From positions 1 through 14,079 of the forward strand of contig JAPPKD010000348.1 in NCBI GenBank assembly GCA_028820215.1: a stretch of DNA of 14,079 nt, read 5' to 3'. The translations under genes were made by a program, and so were the position numbers. This DNA comes from Spirochaetaceae bacterium (GTDB lineage Bacteria > Spirochaetota > Spirochaetia > SZUA-6 > Bin103). The notes beneath the pieces were generated by a model. The model did no database searches, had not been told where the DNA came from, and saw nothing but the letters and a program-made list of their open reading frames with translations. Positions 1-7,393 of the stretch are shown here, piece after piece (position 1 is the first letter of the stretch; each line of letters starts with the position of its first letter).

Positions 1-152
1 CCCCTCCTATATCTCATTGCCATCATTGCACTTGGAACACCGCAATTGGCTCGTTCTGCCTGACCCCCGGCCACGACGACCAGGCGTACTCGCAGCCGAG
101 CTATCGAACCACCCTGCACCGCGGCATCCGCTGGCCGGCCGGCCGGCTGTAG
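1..152 (+). CDS. 3' end of an unidentified gene (partial)
   Basis: A + strand frame is open from the left edge to a TAG at 150-152 and encodes about 49 residues. The end reads like real protein: a His/Cys/Trp-rich stretch (SHCHHCTWNTA), then PGHDDQAYSQ, then SYRTTLHRGIRWP just before the stop. An Arg-Thr-Thr-Leu segment near the C-terminus after a His-rich strand is reminiscent of 2-oxoglutarate/Fe(II) dioxygenases (PhyH or TauD/TfdA-like), but that is only a resemblance and I assign no function. The gene converges on the SDR gene with a 26-bp gap. The start lies outside the window. Confidence 0.45.
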   Translation, partial: PPISHCHHCTWNTAIGSFCLTPGHDDQAYSQPSYRTTLHRGIRWPAGRL

Positions 153-155
153 CCG

Positions 156-173
156 CCCGCGCCGCGGCGCGGG
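156..173. terminator. perfect 18-bp palindrome in a convergent gap
   Basis: CCCGCGCCGCGGCGCGGG is its own reverse complement. It lies entirely in the 26-bp gap between two convergent stop codons (150-152 on + and 179-181 on -). It could form a very stable GC hairpin on either transcript and act as a bidirectional barrier. There is no T-run on either side, so it is not a canonical intrinsic terminator. The role is inferred from position. Confidence 0.4.
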
Positions 174-178
174 TCAGC

Positions 179-985
179 TCAGTCGTCCATCCTGGGCTTG
201 GCGCCGTAGTGCTTGAACGAAGGCAGCAGCCGGCCGGCGCTGATGCCGCCGTCGACGTGCATCACCTGCCCGGTCACCCAGTCGGCGTCGCTCGACGCCA
301 GGTAGACGGCGGCGCGGGCGATGTCCTGGGGCGTCCCCCAGCGGCCGAGCGGCGTGTAGCGCATCCACGCCTCGTGCAGCGCCGAGCCCTCATCCGGAGG
401 CGGGTCGTTGGGGACCGGTACCGCCCCGGGCGCGATCGCGTTGATCTGGACGCCGTGCTCGGCAAGGTCGAACGCGGCGCCGCGCGTGAAGCCGATGATG
501 GCCGCCTTGCTCGCCTCGTAGGGCGCCGCGTAGTGCGTGCCGGAGACCCCGTGGATGGACGACATCGTGATGATCTTGCCGCCTCCGCTGCGGGCCATGA
601 GCGCAGCCGCGTGGCGGACCGTGAGGTAGGTGCCGGTCACGTTCACCCGCATCACGCGCTCGAACTCCTCCGTGCCGAAATCCAGCAGCGGCTTCAGCGC
701 GCCGCCGATGCCGGCCACCGCCGCCGCGATGTCCAGCCGGCCGAAACGCTCCTCGGCCTTCGCCACCGCCGCGGCGACATCCGCCTCGCAGGCGACGTCC
801 GCCCGTACGACCTCAGCACGCCGGCCGGCGTCGCGCACCGCCTGCGCGGTCCGTTCCGCTCCCTCGGCGTCGCCGCGATAGACGACGATGCTGTCGGCGC
901 CCTCGGCCGCGAACTCCCGGCAGATCGCGCCGCCGAGCCCGCCGGACGCGCCGGTGACCAGCGCCACCTTGTCCCGTAGTCGCAT
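179..985 (-). CDS. SDR-family NAD(P)-dependent oxidoreductase
   Basis: This 268-residue protein has the classical short-chain dehydrogenase layout. The N-terminal Rossmann cofactor motif TGASGGLG is at residues 11-18. A central NVTGTYL segment is followed by the catalytic Ser in ITMSSIHG and the YxxxK pair in APYEASKAA. The C-terminal substrate loop ends in VTGQVMHVDGG, typical of 3-oxoacyl-ACP reductase/glucose 1-dehydrogenase-like members. Length is normal for the family. It is cytoplasmic and would oxidise or reduce an alcohol/ketone pair; the substrate cannot be read. I chose ATG at 985, six codons inside a possible GTG start at 1003, because MRLRDKVALVTG is the usual family N-terminus; GGAG lies about 12 bases upstream. 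The gene is monocistronic, divergent from the ABC exporter operon and convergent with the partial gene to its left. Confidence 0.9.
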   Translation of the reverse strand: MRLRDKVALVTGASGGLGGAICREFAAEGADSIVVYRGDAEGAERTAQAVRDAGRRAEVVRADVACEADVAAAVAKAEERFGRLDIAAAVAGIGGALKPLLDFGTEEFERVMRVNVTGTYLTVRHAAALMARSGGGKIITMSSIHGVSGTHYAAPYEASKAAIIGFTRGAAFDLAEHGVQINAIAPGAVPVPNDPPPDEGSALHEAWMRYTPLGRWGTPQDIARAAVYLASSDADWVTGQVMHVDGGISAGRLLPSFKHYGAKPRMDD

Positions 986-1057
986 GACGCGAGCATACTC
1001 CACCCGGCGCCGACCCGAGCCAGCCCGGACTTCGCGCGCCCCTTGTCACGCTCCAGC

Positions 1058-1086
1058 GATATGGTGTACAAGGGCTGCTACTTCAA
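1058..1086 (-). promoter_or_regulatory. weak candidate promoter for the SDR gene
   Basis: On the - strand, TTGAAG (1086-1081) is followed after 17 bases by CATATC (1063-1058), a partial match to sigma70 -35/-10 boxes about 73 bases upstream of the SDR start. It overlaps the possible + strand signals TTGTCA (1043-1048) and TACAAG (1067-1072, 18-base spacer). That would fit divergent promoters in this gap. The matches are poor and only suggestive. Confidence 0.25.
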
Positions 1087-1194
1087 TGGGTAGTGCCCGC
1101 GTCATCATGCCGATGGTCCATCCGGCGGCGGAGTGGGCGCTCATCCTGGAGGTGTCCATTCGGTAGGGTCAACGTCGCCGATTACCGGCTACGT
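1072..1194 (+). ncRNA. candidate structured leader or small RNA
   Basis: The region upstream of the exporter operon holds three local hairpins on the + strand. The first is GGGC-TG-CTAC (1072-1081) with GTAG-T-GCCC (1090-1098). The second is TGGA/TCCA around GGTG (1147-1158). The third is ACGT-C-GCCG (1172-1180) with CGGC-T-ACGT (1186-1194) around ATTAC. A terminator-type hairpin follows at once. A 26-codon reading frame (ATG 1086 to TAG 1166) overlaps the region but has no convincing ribosome-binding site. I do not recognise a known riboswitch consensus. It could be a cis-acting leader of the ABC operon or a free small RNA. Evidence is structural only. Confidence 0.35.
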
Positions 1195-1195
1195 G

Positions 1196-1229
1196 AAGGA
1201 GGCCCTGCCATTGGTGCAGGGCCTCTTTT
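1196..1229 (+). terminator. intrinsic terminator-like hairpin before the ABC exporter operon
   Basis: GAGGCCCTGC (1199-1208) and GCAGGGCCTC (1216-1225) form a perfect 10-bp GC-rich stem around a 7-base loop, followed directly by TTTT (1226-1229). The stem can extend by G-U and A-U pairs to the AAGG on the left. It points along the + strand and sits 45 bases upstream of the exporter ATPase start, so it either ends a small RNA or attenuates the operon. The 5' arm contains AAGGAGG (1196-1202), a near-perfect Shine-Dalgarno sequence. Confidence 0.7.
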
Positions 1230-1273
1230 CATTGACCGGCGACCGGCGGCGCCGTACCGGCGGAGCGGCGCCG

Positions 1274-2272
1274 ATGATCATCCAGGCACACGGCTTGCGG
1301 AAACGCTTTCAGGTGCGGACCCGTGCGCCCGGGGCCCTCGGCGCCCTCCGCGGCCTGGTCATGCCCCGCCGGAGGCGGATCACCGCGGTCGATGACATCG
1401 AGCTGGCCGTCGACCGGGGCGAGGTGATCGCCTTCATCGGGCCGAACGGCGCCGGCAAGTCGACGACCATCAAGCTGCTTACCGGCATCCTGCATCGCGA
1501 CGCCGGCACCGTATCGGTGCTGGGCATGGATCCGCAGCGGCATCGCCGCCGGCTGGCGTACCGGATCGCCACCGTGTTCGGCCAGAAGTCGCAGCTCTGG
1601 TTCCACCTGCCGCCGATCGACACCTTCCGGCTGCTGGCCGACGTGTACGACGTCGAGCCCCGCCGCGCACGGCAGCGCATCGCGTCGCTGGCCGAGATCT
1701 TCGGCATCGAGAAGCACCTGACGACCCCGGTGCGCAAGCTGTCCCTGGGCGAGCGCATCCGCTGCGAGATCGCCGCATCGCTGATTCACGACCCGGAGAT
1801 CCTGCTGCTCGACGAGCCCACCATCGGGCTGGACGTCGTGATCCGGCAGCGCATCCGCGATCTGATCGCGGAGGTCAACCGCGAGCGCGGAGTCACCGTG
1901 TTCCTCACCTCCCACGACACCGGCGACATCGAGAAGGTGTGCCGCCGCGCCATCGTGATCAATCACGGCCGCATCGTCTGGGACAGCGCCGTCGGAGAGC
2001 TGCGGGGCTCGCTGCTGGCCACCAAGATCATGGATCTCAAGCTGGAGGCACCGCTCGTTTTCGATCAGCCGGACGTCACCATCCGCCACGCGGGGCGCTA
2101 CACCGCCACGCTGGAGGTGGACACCCGGCGCACCCGCATCGAAGCCGTGGTGCGCGCGATTCTGAAACGCAACACGGTGCTGGACATCACCATCTCCGAT
2201 CCTCCCATGGAGGAGGTGATCGCCGCGCTCTACGAGTCGGGCGGCAACCGTCAGGCCGGGGCGCCGTCGTGA
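1274..2272 (+). CDS. ABC-2 type exporter ATP-binding protein (COG4586-like)
   Basis: This 332-residue cytoplasmic ATPase should power the two permeases downstream. The nucleotide-binding domain is complete: Walker A GPNGAGKST at 56-64, Q-loop Gln near 104 (FGQKSQLW), signature LSLGE at 156-160 (Leu-Ser-Leu-Gly-Glu rather than LSGGQ), Walker B ILLLDE at 176-181 and switch His 214 (TSHD). About 90 C-terminal residues after the ATPase core match the extended form of the uncharacterised COG4586 exporter group, which pairs with COG4587 and COG3694 permeases as here. I chose ATG 1274 (GGAG eight bases upstream; MIIQAHGLRKRF is a usual family start). An in-frame TTG at 1211, eight bases after AAGGAGG, is an alternative that would add 21 residues. 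The stop overlaps the next start by four bases (GTGA). The substrate is unknown. Confidence 0.92.
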   Translation: MIIQAHGLRKRFQVRTRAPGALGALRGLVMPRRRRITAVDDIELAVDRGEVIAFIGPNGAGKSTTIKLLTGILHRDAGTVSVLGMDPQRHRRRLAYRIATVFGQKSQLWFHLPPIDTFRLLADVYDVEPRRARQRIASLAEIFGIEKHLTTPVRKLSLGERIRCEIAASLIHDPEILLLDEPTIGLDVVIRQRIRDLIAEVNRERGVTVFLTSHDTGDIEKVCRRAIVINHGRIVWDSAVGELRGSLLATKIMDLKLEAPLVFDQPDVTIRHAGRYTATLEVDTRRTRIEAVVRAILKRNTVLDITISDPPMEEVIAALYESGGNRQAGAPS

Positions 2273-3087
2273 TCGCTTCCGTGGCCGCCCGTTGCGGTCC
2301 GCGGCTTCGCCGGTACGCTCGCGCATTCACGTATGCCGGGCGCGACCAGATCGCCTATCCGTTCGCGCTGCTTACCCGCGGACTGATGCTGGTCGTCTTC
2401 GTGTACGTGTTCAACGCGCTGTGGCGGGCGATCGCCGGCGGCGACGGCCAGCTCCGCGGCCTCACCGTCGTGCAACTGACGTGGTACCTGGTGTTCACGG
2501 AGATGGTCGAGCTGGCGCGGCCCTCGGTGATGGGCGAGATCCAGGGGCAGGTGCAGGACGGCAGCATCGCCTACGGGCTGGTGCGGCCCTACTCCTATCC
2601 CCTGTTCGCGCTGGCCCGCGCCTTCGGCCAGGCGGTGACCAAGACGGTACCGATCGGCCTGGCGGGAGCGGTGGTGGCCCTGGCGCTGGTGGGACCGCTG
2701 CCGGGACTGGCGGCGGCGCTGCCGCGCGGGCTGGCCCTGCTCGCCGGCGCGCTGCTGCTCAACTGCCTGTGGATGCTCATCATCGGCCTGACCGCGTTCT
2801 GGTTCGAATCGGTGATGCCGTTCCAGTGGATCCACCAGAAGCTGGTATTCATCCTCGGCGGGATGCTCTTTCCCCTGGACCTGCTGCCGCCCTGGCTGGG
2901 CTCCGTCGCCGAGCGCCTGCCGTTCGCGTTTCAGGCCTACTGGCCGGCGCGCATGCTCGTCGATCCCGCCCCGGAACGGTTCGGCGATGCGCTGCTCGGC
3001 ACCGGGCTGTACGCCCTGGCTTTGGGCGCGCTGGCGATCGCCCTGTTCCGGATCGGCATGCGCCGGGTGCAGGCACATGGCGGGTAA
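2269..3087 (+). CDS. ABC-2 family exporter permease, first subunit (COG4587-like)
   Basis: This is a 272-residue integral membrane protein. After a short basic N-terminus (CGPRLRRYARAFTYAGRDQ) come hydrophobic segments near FALLTRGLMLVVFVYVF, LTWYLVFTEM, GLAGAVVALALVGPLP, LALLAGALLLNCLWMLIIGL, LVFILGGMLFPLDLLPPWL and LGTGLYALALGALAIALF, consistent with six helices. Motifs such as DGSIAYGLVRPYSYP and the FPLDLLP region before the last helix resemble the COG4587 / PF06182 (ABC2_membrane_6) group. The GTG start at 2269 overlaps the ATPase stop by four bases, indicating translational coupling. The end overlaps the second permease by 11 bases. It probably heterodimerises with that protein to form an export channel; the cargo cannot be inferred. 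Confidence 0.88.
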   Translation: MIASVAARCGPRLRRYARAFTYAGRDQIAYPFALLTRGLMLVVFVYVFNALWRAIAGGDGQLRGLTVVQLTWYLVFTEMVELARPSVMGEIQGQVQDGSIAYGLVRPYSYPLFALARAFGQAVTKTVPIGLAGAVVALALVGPLPGLAAALPRGLALLAGALLLNCLWMLIIGLTAFWFESVMPFQWIHQKLVFILGGMLFPLDLLPPWLGSVAERLPFAFQAYWPARMLVDPAPERFGDALLGTGLYALALGALAIALFRIGMRRVQAHGG

Positions 3088-3922
3088 CCGGTCCGGCGTG
3101 CGGAAGCGGCGCCTGGCGCGGACGCTCCGCCTGATCGGCCGCTACGTCCGCGTCAACCTGGCCGCCAATGCCGCGTATCCGGGTCCCTTCGCGATCCAGG
3201 TGATCGCCATGGCCGCCAACAATGCCCTGTTCCTGGCCTTCTGGGTGATTCTGTTCGAGGCGATCGACGCGCCGATCCGCGGCTATTCCTTCACCGACGT
3301 GGCGTTTCTGTGGGCGGTGGCGGCGGCCGGATTCGGGCTCGGCGCCATCGTCTGCGGCAACGCCGGCCAGCTCTCGCGCATCATCTTCCAGGGCGACCTG
3401 GACGTGTACCTGACGCAGCCCAAGCCGGTGCTGCCCAACCTGCTGGCATCGCGCATGTCGGTGTCGAGCTGGGGCGACCTGCTGTACGGGCTGGGACTGT
3501 TCGCCTTCACGCAGCCGCTCACCGTGTCGAGCGTCGGCCTGTACCTGCTGTTCACGATCCTGGCCGCCGGCGTGTTCACCGCCGTGCGGGTGCTCTACCA
3601 CAGCCTGACGTTCCTGCTGGGCAATGCCGAGGACGTGGCAGGGGTCGGCTCGGAGCAGGTCATCACGTTCTCGCTGTACCCCGGGTCGATCTTCGACGGG
3701 CCGCTGGTCGCGGTCGTGCTGCACACCCTGATCCCCGCGGCGCTGGTCGCCCATCTGCCGGCGGAGCTGTTTCGCGCCGTGGCCCAAGGAGCGGCCGTCG
3801 ACTGGCGCCTGCTGGCGGCGATCGTCGGCGGCGACGCCGCGCTCATGGCGGCCGCAGGAGCCGCGTTCTACCTGGGGTTGCGCCGCTACGAGTCCGGCAA
3901 CCGCATCGGCGCCCGGATCTGA
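3077..3922 (+). CDS. ABC-2 family exporter permease, second subunit (COG3694-like)
   Basis: A 281-residue membrane protein with about six hydrophobic segments, including AIQVIAMAANNALFLAFWVILF, AFLWAVAAAGFGLGAIV, VGLYLLFTILAAGVFTAV and AALMAAAGAAFYLGL. The central QGDLDVYLTQPKPVLPNLLASR is the conserved cytoplasmic-loop signature of this permease group (Asp-x-x-Leu-x-x-Pro-x-Pro). The C-terminus ends in a GLRRYESGNR motif, also typical. I chose ATG 3077, within the last codons of the first permease, because a longer frame from 2987 would add non-membrane residues read from the overlapping gene. It completes the ATPase-permease-permease operon. It ends 15 bases from the convergent glpD stop, with no clear terminator between them. 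Confidence 0.88.
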   Translation: MAGNRSGVRKRRLARTLRLIGRYVRVNLAANAAYPGPFAIQVIAMAANNALFLAFWVILFEAIDAPIRGYSFTDVAFLWAVAAAGFGLGAIVCGNAGQLSRIIFQGDLDVYLTQPKPVLPNLLASRMSVSSWGDLLYGLGLFAFTQPLTVSSVGLYLLFTILAAGVFTAVRVLYHSLTFLLGNAEDVAGVGSEQVITFSLYPGSIFDGPLVAVVLHTLIPAALVAHLPAELFRAVAQGAAVDWRLLAAIVGGDAALMAAAGAAFYLGLRRYESGNRIGARI

Positions 3923-3937
3923 GCAGGCCCCCGCGGC

Positions 3938-5635
3938 TCAGGCCGTGGCCATGGCAGCCCGCGCCGTCCGCCGCTGAGCCTCCAGTCTGGCCGTCGCGGT
4001 CCGCACCTGCCGGCGTTCCTCCGCATCGCTCCACCCCAGCTCGCCCGCGAGCAGCGCCGCCACCCGCGGCACGCTGGCCAGCGCCGCATCGCTGTCCAGG
4101 AACGCCAGCCGCGTCCGCCGGGAGACGATGTCGTCGACCGTGCAGGCCGCCTCATGGCGGGCGGCGTGTACGACCTCGGCCTCCAGGTACGGGTGGCGCG
4201 GAGCCAGCCGGTCGCCAAGTCCGTTGCCGCCCGCCGCGAGTGCCGCGACCTCGCCGGCGCCGGTCCCGAACGCGCGGTCCAGGTGGCGGGCGCTGTCCTC
4301 CGCCAGGCCGTAGTCCCGGCGCAGGCGGCCGGGATCGGGCTGGTACCCGTCGCCGCCCGCAAGCGGCGTGTGGCGTGTCTGGGAGGCGCGCTCGGGCGCC
4401 AGGTCGCCCGCTTCCACGGCACGGTTGACGGCCTGCACGGCCATGGACCGGTACGTCGTCCACTTGCCGCCGGCCACCGTCAACAGGCCCGCGGGGCTCA
4501 ACTCGAGCAGATAGTCACGCGTCAGCATGGCCGTGCCGCGGTTGCGTGCGCGGCCGGAGGCCACCCGGCGCGTCGGCGCGGCGATCAGCGGCCGCAGCCC
4601 CGACCAGGCGGACGCGACATCCTCCGGCTCCACCTGCAGGTTGAGGTAGCTGCGCAGGTGACTCGTCAGGTAGGCCAGCTCCTCCTCTCCCGGCACCGGA
4701 TCCGCGGAAACCTCGGCTCCTGCCTCGGTCGTGCCGGCCAGGGTGCGACCCTCCCATGGCAGCACGAAGATCACCCGGCCATCCTCCGTGCGGGGTATGA
4801 GGAGCCCCGTGTCGCCGGCGGGAAATCTCGGCCCCAGCACCAGGTGGCTGCCGGCCGAGACCCTGAGCAGCGGCACGTCCTCCGCGGAGTCCATCTGCCG
4901 GACCGCGTCCACGAACGGCCCCGCCGCGTTGATGACCACGCGGGCGCTGATCTCCCAGTCCGCTCCCGTGATGCGGTCGCGCACCGCTGCACCGGTGATG
5001 CGGCCGGAGCGGTTCTTGCGCAGGCGCTCGACCTCGACGTAGTTCGCCAGCGCCGCGCCGTGCGCTGCCGCGGTCAGCGCCAGTGCCATGTTCATGCGAG
5101 CGTCGTCGAACTGGCCGTCGTGGTAGACCACCCCGCCCGAGATCTGCCGCGGCTTCCCCTGGCCGACGAAGCGCTCGCGCAGATGGGGAAACCGGGCGAT
5201 CGCCTCCTCGCGTGGGATGAATTCCGACCGGCGCAGGGCGTACTCGCCTGCCAGGCGGTCGTACAGGGTGAGACCGATGCGGTAGTAGGGCAGATGGCTG
5301 CGCTGATACAGGGGGACGAAGATCGCCAGCTCCCGGACCAGGTGCGGGGCAAGCTCCATGAGCGCCTTGCGCTCGCGCAGCGCCTCCCGGACCAGCCGGA
5401 ACTGGGTCCGGTCCATGTTCTTGATCGCCTGCTCCAGGTAACGGACGCCGCCGTGCACGAGCTTGGTGCTGCGGCTGCTGGTACCGCCGCCGAAATCTCC
5501 GCGCTCCACCAGCGCCACGCGCAGCCCGCGCGTGGCAGCGTCCAGGGCGCAGCCGCATCCGGTTGCGCCTCCACCGATCACCAGCACGTCGAAGGACTCG
5601 TCGGCCAGGCGGCGCAGGTGCTCGCTCCGGTTCAC
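3938..5635 (-). CDS. glpD: FAD-dependent glycerol-3-phosphate dehydrogenase
   Basis: This 565-residue flavoenzyme oxidises sn-glycerol 3-phosphate to dihydroxyacetone phosphate and passes electrons to the quinone pool, normally at the inner face of the cytoplasmic membrane. The N-terminal dinucleotide fold has VIGGGATGCG at about 19-28 and the family block GGGTSSRSTKLVHGGVRYLE at about 49-68. The FAD/substrate segment INAAGPFVD is near 235-243, and the C-terminal signature GGKWTTYRSM is at 389-398. A C-terminal cap domain follows to the end. The length matches the longer Bacillus-type GlpD rather than the 501-residue E. coli enzyme. The start is GTG at 5635, nine bases after the permease stop, with only weak Shine-Dalgarno matches. 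As last gene of the importer operon it hints that the imported solute becomes glycerol 3-phosphate. Confidence 0.95.
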   Translation of the reverse strand: MNRSEHLRRLADESFDVLVIGGGATGCGCALDAATRGLRVALVERGDFGGGTSSRSTKLVHGGVRYLEQAIKNMDRTQFRLVREALRERKALMELAPHLVRELAIFVPLYQRSHLPYYRIGLTLYDRLAGEYALRRSEFIPREEAIARFPHLRERFVGQGKPRQISGGVVYHDGQFDDARMNMALALTAAAHGAALANYVEVERLRKNRSGRITGAAVRDRITGADWEISARVVINAAGPFVDAVRQMDSAEDVPLLRVSAGSHLVLGPRFPAGDTGLLIPRTEDGRVIFVLPWEGRTLAGTTEAGAEVSADPVPGEEELAYLTSHLRSYLNLQVEPEDVASAWSGLRPLIAAPTRRVASGRARNRGTAMLTRDYLLELSPAGLLTVAGGKWTTYRSMAVQAVNRAVEAGDLAPERASQTRHTPLAGGDGYQPDPGRLRRDYGLAEDSARHLDRAFGTGAGEVAALAAGGNGLGDRLAPRHPYLEAEVVHAARHEAACTVDDIVSRRTRLAFLDSDAALASVPRVAALLAGELGWSDAEERRQVRTATARLEAQRRTARAAMATA

Positions 5636-5644
5636 GTCCTGCCG

Positions 5645-6499
5645 CTACCCCTTGATGGCGCCCATCGCCATGCCCTTGATGAAAAAGCGCTGGAAGAACA
5701 GGAACACCAGCAGCGTCGGCAGGCTGGCCAGCAGCGACAGCGCCCCCTGGATGCCCCACGCCACGCTGTATTGGCCGCGCAGAGAGACGATTCCCAGCAT
5801 GATCGTGCGCTTGTCGTCGCTGTTCACGAAGATCAGCGGCCACAGGAAGTCGTTCCAGATCCAGGTGAACTGCAGCGTGCCGAGCACGGCCAGGGCCGGC
5901 AGGCTGATCGGCAGTGCGACCCTGAGCAGCACCTGCCCCTCGTTGGCGCCTTCGACGATCGCCGACTCCCGCAGCGCGTTGGGGACGGTGGCGAAGAAGT
6001 TGCGCATCAGCAGCGTGCAGATCGGGATGCCCATGGCGATGTGCACGATGATCATCGGCCACAGGGTGTCGAGCAGGCCGAGGTGATTGAACAGCCGGAA
6101 CAGCGGGACGAGGATGACCTGCGGCGGGAAGAACATCCCCGACACGATCACCAGGAACAGCAGCTCGCTGCCGCGGAACGGCAGCTTGGAGAACACATAG
6201 CCGCCCAGGATGCCCATCGCGATCGAGCCCGCCGTGGCGGGGACCGTGACCAGGAAGGTGTTGAGGAAGTAGATCCTCACCGACGGGTGGCTCAACGCAA
6301 CCGAGAAGTTGGACAGGTCGAGGGTGCGTGGAATCGCCCACAACGTGCCGAAGGCGATGTCGCGGTTGCTCTTCAGCGCGCTCAGGATCACCCCCACCGT
6401 CGGGGCCAGGAACAGCACGGCCAGCACCGCAAGACACGCGAACAGCACCGGGCGCCACGGGAACGGTCGCCGCGTCGGGGCAGCGACGACGTCAGTCAT
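5645..6499 (-). CDS. sugar/polyol-type ABC importer permease (MalG/UgpE-like)
   Basis: This 284-residue inner-membrane protein is the second channel subunit of a CUT1-type (carbohydrate uptake) ABC importer. The first helix is LFACLAVLAVLFLAPTVGVIL. The periplasmic loop with SNRDIAFGTLWAIP and the LDLSNFSVAL segment are typical of MalG homologues. The cytoplasmic coupling (EAA) loop reads RESAIVEGANEGQVLLRVALP, about residues 178-198, and would contact the ATPase. The C-terminus QRFFIKGMAMGAIKG is the usual MalG-type ending. ATG 6499 overlaps the stop of the partner permease by eight bases, implying coupled translation. No ATPase gene is in this operon. Substrate specificity is set by the binding protein and not readable here. 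Confidence 0.93.
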   Translation of the reverse strand: MTDVVAAPTRRPFPWRPVLFACLAVLAVLFLAPTVGVILSALKSNRDIAFGTLWAIPRTLDLSNFSVALSHPSVRIYFLNTFLVTVPATAGSIAMGILGGYVFSKLPFRGSELLFLVIVSGMFFPPQVILVPLFRLFNHLGLLDTLWPMIIVHIAMGIPICTLLMRNFFATVPNALRESAIVEGANEGQVLLRVALPISLPALAVLGTLQFTWIWNDFLWPLIFVNSDDKRTIMLGIVSLRGQYSVAWGIQGALSLLASLPTLLVFLFFQRFFIKGMAMGAIKG

Positions 6500-7373
6500 A
6501 CAGCTCGTCCAGCTTCCTGAGCTGCCGGAAGTAGACGGCGACCACGCTCAGCGTCATGAGGAACAGCACGACCGATATCGAGCTGCCGTACCCCATCCGG
6601 TACTTCTTGAACGATTCGCTGTACATGTACATGGCCAGCGTGTCCGACGAGTGGAACGGCCCGCCTCCGGTCATGATGAACAGGATGTCGAACGCCTTCA
6701 GCGAGTTGATCACCGACAGCGCCACGGCCACCACGGTCGCCGGGCGCAGCAGCGCAAGCACGACGTGGCGGATCCGCTGCCTGCGGGTGGCTCCCTCGAT
6801 CTCGGCCGCCTCGATCAGGTACGGCGGGATCGACGTCAGGCCGGCCAGGAAGATCACCATCGCCAGGCCCATCTGCTGCCAGGACCAGGCGACGATCACG
6901 GAGTAGAGGGCGGTCTCCGGCTCCGCCAGCCAGGCGAAGATGGGACGCTCGCCGGTGAACAGTCCGATGGCCGAGTTCAAGAGCCCCCAGTCGGGCTGGT
7001 AGATCCAGATCCAGATCTGCCCCACCACCACCGCCGCCAGGCAGATCGGCAGATAGAAGATCGACTTGAACACGTTGGCGCCGGGGACGCGAACGTCCAG
7101 CATCAGCGCCAGGGTCAACCCGCCCAGGGTGGGCAGGACGATCGCCAGCAGCGTCCAGATCAGCGTGTTCAGGGTGGCGTTGGTGAACAGCCGGTCCGTC
7201 ACCACCCCGGCGTAGTTGCGAAGCCCCACGAACTGGAAGTTCGGGTTGAACCCGTTCCAGTTCGTGAAGCTGTAGTAGAAGGTGTTGAGCAGCGGCCAGA
7301 CGACGAAGACGCCGAACACCGACAACGGCAGGAACAGCAGCGCTACCCGCCAGAACAGAGCCCGTTGATTCAT
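6492..7373 (-). CDS. sugar/polyol-type ABC importer permease (MalF/UgpA-like)
   Basis: A 293-residue inner-membrane protein and first channel subunit of the CUT1-type importer. An N-terminal helix (ALLFLPLSVFGVFVVWPLL) is followed by the family motif FYYSFTNWNG and the loop QFVGLRNYAGV. The binding-protein-dependent permease fold then runs through FLAGLTSIPPYLIEAAEIEGAT, whose EAA loop (EAAEIEGATRRQRIRHVVLP-like, with Leu-Ala before the Leu-Leu-Arg-Pro) is near residues 197-222. FDILFIMTGGGP is another MalF/UgpA hallmark. The ATG at 7373 lies 68 bases after the binding-protein stop, beyond a strong stem-loop, and has only a weak ribosome-binding site. Lower expression than the binding protein is therefore expected. 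It pairs with the permease it overlaps. Confidence 0.93.
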   Translation of the reverse strand: MNQRALFWRVALLFLPLSVFGVFVVWPLLNTFYYSFTNWNGFNPNFQFVGLRNYAGVVTDRLFTNATLNTLIWTLLAIVLPTLGGLTLALMLDVRVPGANVFKSIFYLPICLAAVVVGQIWIWIYQPDWGLLNSAIGLFTGERPIFAWLAEPETALYSVIVAWSWQQMGLAMVIFLAGLTSIPPYLIEAAEIEGATRRQRIRHVVLALLRPATVVAVALSVINSLKAFDILFIMTGGGPFHSSDTLAMYMYSESFKKYRMGYGSSISVVLFLMTLSVVAVYFRQLRKLDELYD

Positions 7374-7393
7374 CGTCCGGCCGCCCGGAGGAA

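Noticed and set aside
17..979. Long open frame on the + strand opposite the SDR gene
   Set aside because: It is Arg/Ala/Pro-rich without domain motifs, as expected opposite a high-GC gene. The - strand frame has full SDR motifs.
1072..1229. Known riboswitch, SRP RNA, 6S RNA or tmRNA
   Set aside because: I looked for the conserved cores (for example the SRP GGAAG loop region, glycine, TPP, cobalamin, fluoride and guanidine motifs) and saw none; kept only as an unnamed structured leader.
1229..2326. 365-codon - strand frame opposite the ABC ATPase
   Set aside because: Composition is a complement artefact; the + strand has Walker A, signature and Walker B motifs.
4154..6520. 788-codon open frame on the + strand
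   Set aside because: It lies opposite glpD and a permease, is rich in Gln/His/Arg low-complexity runs and crosses a gene boundary; a GC-bias artefact.
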